Origin: Oscillospiraceae bacterium
Lineage (GTDB): Bacteria > Bacillota > Clostridia > Oscillospirales > Ruminococcaceae
Assembly (NCBI GenBank): GCA_900752435.1
Contig: CAADVD010000018.1
Coordinates: 1 to 64,000 of the forward strand
Direction: 5' to 3'
Length of the DNA stretch: 64,000 nt
The translations under genes and the position numbers were made by a program. Below, in pieces: positions 59,648 to 64,000 of the stretch. The notes beneath the pieces were generated by a model that searched no databases, was not told the origin of the DNA, and was given only the letters and a program-made list of their open reading frames with translations. The stretch's first letter is position 1. Each line of letters begins with the position of its first letter.

Positions 59648-60367
59648 TTATTTGGTTGTTTTCGGTTCTGCCGCTTTTTTGGTAGTTCTAGTTGTTTTCT
59701 TTGCGGCTGGTTTTTCAGCTGTGGCTATTTTGGCAGTGGTTTCTTTTTTCTCTGCTGTGGTAGTAGAAGCCGCCTTTTTGGTGGTTTTCTTCGCCGCCGG
59801 TTTTTTCGCCGGAGCCGCTTCTTTTGCTACTGTTTCTGCTTTTGCCGCCGCCGTGGTTTTCTTGGTGGTGCGTTTTGCAGCCGGTTTCTTTGCCGGAGCC
59901 GCTTTCGGTTCTTCGGCTGGTTTTTCTGCCGGTACTTCTGGCTTGTCCTCTTCTACAACAACCAGTTCCCAAGCCTGATATTCGCCATTCACGTCTTCCC
60001 AAAGCTGTACCGGAGCACCGTTGTAAGCCGCCATATCAACGACATCCAGGCATTTGCCGGAAATTTTGGATTTGATTTTCACAGCGCCTTCTGTTTCTTC
60101 CAAAGTCCACAGCTGGCTTTCTGCCTCTACGCTGTCCCACTGGTGAAGACGTGCGCCATTATCCGTGCCAAGCGCCACAATGTCCAGCGCTTTTTGAGAT
60201 TTCTTATTGATCAATTTGACGTTTTCGCCAATCGACACAACTTCCCAAATTTGATCTTCGCCCTGTCCATTATCACAAACAATAACCGACGCGCCGTTTT
60301 CCAATGCACCGTCTGCCACTGTCAATGCGAGCTGACTTTTTTTGGAAACAATCACTACTTTTTTCAT
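59648..60367 (-). CDS. Ricin-type beta-trefoil protein with histone-H1-like tail
   Basis: A 239-aa protein without signal peptide. Residues 1-135 form a beta-trefoil with three QxW-type marks (DQIWEV, SQLWTL, YQAWEL). Residues 140-239 are low-complexity Lys/Ala/Pro/Thr/Glu, with repeated AKKPAAK, KRTTKKTT and similar blocks, like histone H1 tails or bacterial Hc1/AlgP-type proteins. The trefoil could bind a sugar or another ligand; the tail is expected to bind DNA, RNA or acidic polymers. Both roles are inference. The tail is repetitive in DNA as well, so its length may vary between strains. A consensus promoter lies upstream. Confidence 0.78.
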   Translation of the reverse strand: MKKVVIVSKKSQLALTVADGALENGASVIVCDNGQGEDQIWEVVSIGENVKLINKKSQKALDIVALGTDNGARLHQWDSVEAESQLWTLEETEGAVKIKSKISGKCLDVVDMAAYNGAPVQLWEDVNGEYQAWELVVVEEDKPEVPAEKPAEEPKAAPAKKPAAKRTTKKTTAAAKAETVAKEAAPAKKPAAKKTTKKAASTTTAEKKETTAKIATAEKPAAKKTTRTTKKAAEPKTTK

Positions 60368-60416
60368 CTGGGTCTACTCTCCTTTTTTGAATGATACAAG
60401 TATATTTATTATCATT

Positions 60417-60444
60417 ATTATACCACACCAAAAAATCGTGTCAA
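60417..60444 (-). promoter_or_regulatory. Promoter of the ricin-lectin gene
   Basis: On the minus strand TTGACA (60444-60439), 16 bases and TATAAT (60422-60417). The rest of the 316-base gap up to the next plus-strand gene holds a lone TATAAT (60566-60571) without a matching -35 box and no other recognisable element. Confidence 0.75.
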
Positions 60445-60683
60445 CGATTCTCGCTTTTTCCGCATTATTTTTGTAAAGCGCGCCAAAAACAATTTTATTT
60501 TATTCTTTAAAATCAGCCACTTTGAATATGAAGTTTTCGACAAATATCACCGTCCCCGCACTCAGTATAATCTGCAATTCTGTGTGAACAATAAGAACAC
60601 CTTCTCTTTTTATAGCACCACCAAAATGCCTCTTTCCCATATCAATTTTCATGTATCAAATACGTCTTCAGAAAGGAATCCCC

Positions 60684-60890
60684 ATGAAAAACGAAGTCAA
60701 CAATCCGGAAATGCCGCTCGGTCTAGGCATGGCATTGGCACAAAATTTACACGCACTCAACCAATTTGCCGCACTGCCACGAGAGCAAAAACAAGCCGTC
60801 ATTGCTCAAACACATCAAATCGAATCCAAAGAAGAAATGGCGCGTTTGGCGCAAAACATTGCCGACGGAAACATCGGAGAATATCTCTAA
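60684..60890 (+). CDS. Small conserved-looking protein of unknown function
   Basis: A 68-aa soluble protein, MKNEVNNPEMPLGLGMALAQ at its start, with a helical ending that includes REQKQAVIAQTHQIESKEEMARLAQN. It has no signal peptide, no cysteines and no membrane segment. The ATG follows AAAGGAATCCCC, and a strong terminator comes directly after the stop, which supports a real gene. I do not know a function; a small accessory or stress protein is only a guess. Confidence 0.7.
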   Translation: MKNEVNNPEMPLGLGMALAQNLHALNQFAALPREQKQAVIAQTHQIESKEEMARLAQNIADGNIGEYL

Positions 60891-60928
60891 AAAAGGCCGG
60901 AAGAGATGAAAAATCTTCCGGCCTTTTG
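60889..60928. terminator. Bidirectional terminator after the small protein gene
   Basis: AAAGGCCGGAAGA pairs with TCTTCCGGCCTTT and is flanked by A- and T-runs. It also ends the convergent DUF4097 gene. Confidence 0.9.
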
Positions 60929-60946
60929 GCATTCTGCTGTTCCCCG

Positions 60947-61906
60947 TTATCTGGTATAATCCAATTCAAAATCTCCATAGGAAAGTTCTGCCTGAATCAA
61001 ATTGCTCGTTGTGGAATCCGATTGCGCATGGTCGCTCATATCCCGATCGTTGATGCTCACATCGCCATAGTCTGCGTCCACTTTATAACTATACTCTCTT
61101 CCATCCAAATCCAACTCAAAATCGCTGTAATCGGCGGAAATCTCCGTTTTCCCAAACAAATCGCCCTCATACTCTACATCACCGTAGGTATCCTTGAAGA
61201 CAGCGCCATTCTGTACCACAAATTGCTTATAGTGAAATTCTCCGTAATCGGAATCGTGATTCAAAGACCCTACCACAGCCTGCTTAAATTCATAGTCACA
61301 ATAAGAAGACGATATTCCAAGCTCTCCCTGAACCGTCAAATTACTCACTTTATAGTCTCCGTAATCATTTTTTATCGCAACGCTGTCAAATGCATTGTCT
61401 TTCATCTGAACATCGCTGTAGGCAGTATCCAACAACAAGTCCTTGCCGCTTAGCTGTGTCAAATTAACGTTGCCATATCGAAATTTTAACTGCAATTGAT
61501 CCAATTTAGCATCCTGCTTGTAATAGATCGTCATTAAGTTAGTGTGATTCTGACTGTACATAAAAAATCCAATGGAACCGTTTTGATCTGCATCAATCGT
61601 CAAGGTATCGTTTTCCACACGGTATTCCGGTTTTGCATCTTCGGAATAATAAACAATATCCAATGCATTTTTATCCGACGCCACAAACTTCACATCGTAA
61701 TACGAAATGTCCAAATCCATGTTTGTAAAATCTTCTAACGCCACATCGGTTAGCTCTGTCCGTTTATCCGATGGAATTTTAACCCCTTTTTTCGTCCAAA
61801 TCAAAGAAGTGCTTCCGCCCAATCCAAAACCAATCATAGCGACGATAAATCCTACAATCAGAAAAATTACGCCAACAATCAACCAAATTTTTGTACTCTT
61901 TTTCAT
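60947..61906 (-). CDS. DUF4097-type beta-strand repeat membrane protein
   Basis: A 319-aa protein with an N-terminal membrane anchor (IWLIVGVIFLIVGFIVAMIGFGLGG) and a repetitive outside part. About every 20 residues a YxD/YGD turn recurs (AYSDVQM, DYGDYKV, SYCDYEF, DYGEFHY, TYGDVEY, DYSDFEL, DYGDVSI), a pattern of stacked beta strands. DUF4097 proteins are linked with envelope stress sensing in Firmicutes, but no reaction is known. It is the last gene of the PadR-DUF1700-DUF4097 operon. The ATG at 61906 follows AAGGTGGAACGAGC. Confidence 0.8.
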   Translation of the reverse strand: MKKSTKIWLIVGVIFLIVGFIVAMIGFGLGGSTSLIWTKKGVKIPSDKRTELTDVALEDFTNMDLDISYYDVKFVASDKNALDIVYYSEDAKPEYRVENDTLTIDADQNGSIGFFMYSQNHTNLMTIYYKQDAKLDQLQLKFRYGNVNLTQLSGKDLLLDTAYSDVQMKDNAFDSVAIKNDYGDYKVSNLTVQGELGISSSYCDYEFKQAVVGSLNHDSDYGEFHYKQFVVQNGAVFKDTYGDVEYEGDLFGKTEISADYSDFELDLDGREYSYKVDADYGDVSINDRDMSDHAQSDSTTSNLIQAELSYGDFELDYTR

Positions 61907-61922
61907 GCTCGTTCCACCTTCC

Positions 61923-62495
61923 TTATTTTTTAGCCGTTCGTTTTGCAACCATTTTTTGTGACAATTTTGCGACCCCGCGGATACACGCCCGAATCAAATG
62001 AACCATACCCACGGTTAATAAGATACCCAATCCACAGCAGGCAAGCCCAGCTCCCAAAAAGGCAATGGTGGTGGACAGGCTCTGTGTAATCACCGCAAAT
62101 CCAGAACCAAGCAGGGCCACACCGCCTACCGCAATGACAACGGCGGCAATCAGCAACGCAAACAACACCATAAACAGCGCAAACACAATCATCACTACTG
62201 CAAGTGCCAACGGCAGCGCAATTGGCGCGGCAAAAATAGCCAAAATTACAATCCAAACGGTGGACATGCCCTTTTTCATCGGCTGAGAACTTCCAGTTTC
62301 CTTCACAGCATAGTCCGCCAGAATCTGCGCGGCAACCGACTGTGGGGATCCCAGTTCATTCAGTACCTTCTGTTCGTTCTCCACACCGGCATCATCAAAG
62401 TATTCTACATAATACCGCAGTGCCGCTTGTCGTTCTTCAAAGGGCAGCCGGCTCAAACACCGATCCAATTGATTTAAATACGTCACTTTTGTCAT
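61923..62495 (-). CDS. DUF1700 membrane protein
   Basis: A 190-aa protein. The N-terminal 60 residues (YLNQLDRCLSRLPFEERQAALRYYVEYFDDAGVENEQKVLNELGSPQSVA) are the cytoplasmic DUF1700/HAAS-like helical domain, followed by three or four membrane segments rich in Ala, Ile and Val. It is thought to transduce or modulate envelope signals together with DUF4097 and PadR. Its ATG overlaps the padR stop (ATGA), so translation is coupled. Confidence 0.85.
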   Translation of the reverse strand: MTKVTYLNQLDRCLSRLPFEERQAALRYYVEYFDDAGVENEQKVLNELGSPQSVAAQILADYAVKETGSSQPMKKGMSTVWIVILAIFAAPIALPLALAVVMIVFALFMVLFALLIAAVVIAVGGVALLGSGFAVITQSLSTTIAFLGAGLACCGLGILLTVGMVHLIRACIRGVAKLSQKMVAKRTAKK

Positions 62496-62809
62496 TGTAA
62501 CGACCTCCCTGCTAACATCATATCAATTTTTGATTTGTATTTGGTCCATTCAATCCGGTATTCATCCAGCTGTTTCCATCCCATTTGTGTAATGGCATAA
62601 TAACGGCGGTTGCGCCCCTGAAACGGACGGTCATAAGTGCTCAAGCACTGCTCCTTCTGCAATCGGCGCAATACTGGATACAGCGTCGATTCTGAAATTT
62701 CCAGCACGTCCTTGATTCGCTGTGTGAGGACATAGCCATAAGTATCCCCTTCGCTGAGCACGGCCAGCACGCACGCATCGAGCAAGGCTGCTCCTATCTG
62801 AAACGTCAT
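62492..62809 (-). CDS. PadR-family transcriptional regulator
   Basis: A winged-helix regulator of 105 aa. The hallmark GDTYGYVLTQRIKDVLEISESTLYPVLRRLQKEQCLSTYDRPFQGRNRRYYAITQMG covers the recognition helix and wing. The short C-terminal helix is the dimer part. It should repress its own operon by binding the inverted repeat over the promoter. The ATG at 62809 follows AAAGGAGCAACACAA. It is the first gene of the operon. Confidence 0.9.
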   Translation of the reverse strand: MTFQIGAALLDACVLAVLSEGDTYGYVLTQRIKDVLEISESTLYPVLRRLQKEQCLSTYDRPFQGRNRRYYAITQMGWKQLDEYRIEWTKYKSKIDMMLAGRSLQ

Positions 62810-62844
62810 TTGTGTTGCTCCTTTCCGAATTACTTGTTTCTTTA

Positions 62845-62878
62845 ACAATATTATATATTGTATAATATTGTTTGTCAA
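62845..62878 (-). promoter_or_regulatory. PadR operon promoter with operator
   Basis: On the minus strand TTGACA (62878-62873), 17 bases and TATAAT (62855-62850). The inverted repeat ACAATATTAT-N7-ATAATATTGT (62845-62871) covers spacer and -10 box, the expected place for PadR binding. Confidence 0.75.
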
Positions 62879-62922
62879 CGATTTATTTCTTAAGAATTTC
62901 TTTAAAAACTTTTATTTTCCTC

Positions 62923-62972
62923 TTGACAAAGCATGGATTTTATTATATTATTGTATCAAGTTAATAATACAA
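62923..62972 (+). promoter_or_regulatory. Promoter and operator of the GntR/ABC operon
   Basis: TTGACA (62923-62928), 17 bases and TATTAT (62946-62951). TTGTAT-N10-ATACAA (62951-62972) lies over the transcription start, a typical place for a YtrA-type repressor site. Confidence 0.7.
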
Positions 62973-62993
62973 AAACACGAAAGGAGCACTTTT

Positions 62994-63362
62994 ATGTCAT
63001 GGGAATTCAAATCTGATCGCCCCATCTACGCACAGTTGATGGAACAGATCGAACTTCGCATTGTATCTGGAATGTATCCGCCAGGCAGTAAGCTTCCCTC
63101 TGTCCGCGAAATGGCGGCAGAAGCGGCAGTCAATCCCAATACCATGCAAAAAGCCCTCTCGGAACTGGAACGGAAGGGGTTGCTGTACACCCAGCGCACC
63201 GCCGGACGGTTCATTACGGAGGATGAAGCCATGATTGCACAAACCAAGCAAGGAATGGCACAAGAGCTCATTCACGAATTTATGGAAAAGATGCAGAGCC
63301 TCGGTTATTCCCAACCGGAAACGGTTCAGCTTCTTACAGCAATAACAAAGGAGGAATCCTAA
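62994..63362 (+). CDS. YtrA-type GntR-family regulator
   Basis: A 122-aa repressor of the short YtrA subfamily: winged helix (IYAQLMEQIELRIVSGMYPPGSKLPSVREMAAEAAVNPNTMQKALSELERKGLLYTQRTAGRFI) plus a short dimerisation tail. YtrA-type proteins control the ABC exporter encoded with them, often in response to wall-active compounds. The ATG at 62994 follows AAAGGAGCACTTTT. The stop and the next ATG are adjacent, so the ABC gene is in the same unit. Confidence 0.9.
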   Translation: MSWEFKSDRPIYAQLMEQIELRIVSGMYPPGSKLPSVREMAAEAAVNPNTMQKALSELERKGLLYTQRTAGRFITEDEAMIAQTKQGMAQELIHEFMEKMQSLGYSQPETVQLLTAITKEES

Positions 63363-64000
63363 ATGAGTAGTTTGTTGGAATGCAAAGGCGTCTCAAAAGT
63401 CTACAACCAGCTTCCGGCGCTCAATTTTACCAATTTGACCATTGAAAAAGGACGCATCATTGGTTTGCTCGGACCAAACGGTTCCGGTAAAACCACGCTC
63501 ATCAAGCTGATCAGCGGCATCTTAACGCCAACCAGCGGAGAAATCCTCATCAACGGCAATCCAGTGGGCATTGAAACCAAAAAGGTGGTTTCCTACCTGC
63601 CGGAGCGCACCTACCTCAACAGCTGGATGAAGGTCAATGACATCATTGCCTTTTTCTCTGATTTCTACAGCGACTTCAGTCAAGAACGCGCTTATGACAT
63701 GCTCAAACGTCTGCAAATCAACCCCAACGACCGTTTGAAAACCATGTCCAAAGGAACCAAAGAAAAGGTTCAGCTCATCTTGGTTATGAGCCGCGCGGCC
63801 GACCTCTACTTGCTGGACGAACCAATCGGCGGCGTTGACCCAGCGGCACGCGATTACATTCTAAACACCATTTTAGCCAATTACAACGAAGATGCAACGG
63901 TTATCATCTCCACCCACTTAATTGCCGATATCGAACGCATTCTGGACGATGTCATTTTCATTCAGAACGGTTCCCTCGTGATGGCGGCTTCCGTGGATGA
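63363..64000 (+). CDS. ABC transporter ATP-binding protein, cut by window end
   Basis: An ATPase that continues past the window; 212 codons are visible. Walker A is GPNGSGKT, Walker B reads LYLLDEP, and the H-loop is ISTHLI. The signature is MSKGTKEKVQ rather than LSGGQ, a form common in YtrB-like and related exporter ATPases. Permease genes should follow. It is directly behind the YtrA-type regulator, so it is probably regulated by it. Confidence 0.9.
   Translation, partial: MSSLLECKGVSKVYNQLPALNFTNLTIEKGRIIGLLGPNGSGKTTLIKLISGILTPTSGEILINGNPVGIETKKVVSYLPERTYLNSWMKVNDIIAFFSDFYSDFSQERAYDMLKRLQINPNDRLKTMSKGTKEKVQLILVMSRAADLYLLDEPIGGVDPAARDYILNTILANYNEDATVIISTHLIADIERILDDVIFIQNGSLVMAASVD

Noticed and set aside
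58955..60394. Long open frame (479 codons) on the plus strand with Cys/Phe/Arg-rich segments
   Set aside because: It runs antisense through pncB, the nicotinamidase and the ricin-lectin gene; its odd composition is the complement of the Lys/Ala-rich tail, and it has no ribosome binding site.
1..64000. tRNA, rRNA, insertion sequence, phage or integrase genes
   Set aside because: Read through both strands and found none I could support.

Overview
The window reads as a contiguous piece of a Gram-positive anaerobe chromosome, most likely class Clostridia and probably close to Oscillospiraceae/Ruminococcaceae (inference). The reasons are a two-cluster ferredoxin, a T-box leader, strong AAGGAGG-type ribosome binding sites, TTGACA/TATAAT promoters with 17-base spacers, the RicT/HolB/DarA gene group, a DUF4250 protein and a PadR-DUF1700-DUF4097 operon. 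Gene density is high. I see no rRNA, tRNA, insertion sequence, phage gene or CRISPR array, so this is a core-like region with several accessory operons.

Layout. 200-3260: a cation diffusion facilitator and a sodium:solute symporter, divergent. 3336-11820 (minus): a sulfate assimilation operon, with a sulfate-binding lipoprotein, CysT, CysW, CysA, an AprA/AprB-like adenylylsulfate reductase and the CysD/CysN sulfate adenylyltransferase. It is followed upstream by cysK (12208-13137), a CoA-disulfide-reductase/rhodanese flavoprotein and a C_GCAxxG_C_C protein. 15560-27794 (minus): a long catabolic and transport operon (HyuA, HyuB, a DUF3830 protein, an unknown protein, an aspartoacylase-like hydrolase, a complete peptide-type ABC importer and an ornithine-cyclodeaminase-like protein) whose leader carries a terminator hairpin. 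28177-29949: MarR regulator and PatB-type C-S lyase. 30050-35694 (minus): a BusR-like regulator, a divergent MraY homologue, ferredoxin, RicT, HolB, the c-di-AMP receptor DarA and an Orn/Lys/Arg decarboxylase. 35928-38681: a VanY-type peptidase and a T-box-controlled lone TrpB. 38934-43597: a four-gene block of lipase-fold protein, leucine-rich-repeat protein, VWA protein and MoxR AAA+ ATPase. 43898-49588 (minus): HAD phosphatase, thioesterase, UvrD-like helicase, glycosyltransferase and MetY. 49884-59518: DNA-deoxyinosine glycosylase, glycogen debranching enzyme, LacI regulator, PepF, DUF4250 protein, MATE exporter, nicotinate phosphoribosyltransferase and nicotinamidase. 59648-64000: a ricin-lectin/histone-H1-like fusion, a small unknown protein, the PadR-DUF1700-DUF4097 operon and the start of a YtrA-type GntR/ABC operon.

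Sulfur is the dominant theme. Sulfate is imported, activated to APS and apparently reduced directly by an AprBA-like enzyme, then fixed by CysK and MetY, while PatB can release sulfur from cysteine or cystathionine. The promoters of the sulfate operon and of metY, about 38 kb apart, share an identical 17-base sequence spanning the -35 box, and both transcripts carry a short cysteine-containing reading frame behind a good ribosome binding site. cysK and the sulfate operon share a different 9-base arm, ATTCATATT. These shared sites point to a sulfur regulon whose regulator is not in the window.

The best candidates for something undescribed are this sulfur leader-peptide/operator set, the lipase-LRR-VWA-MoxR block, the attenuated hydantoinase/ABC-importer operon, and the intracellular ricin-lectin/H1-tail fusion.
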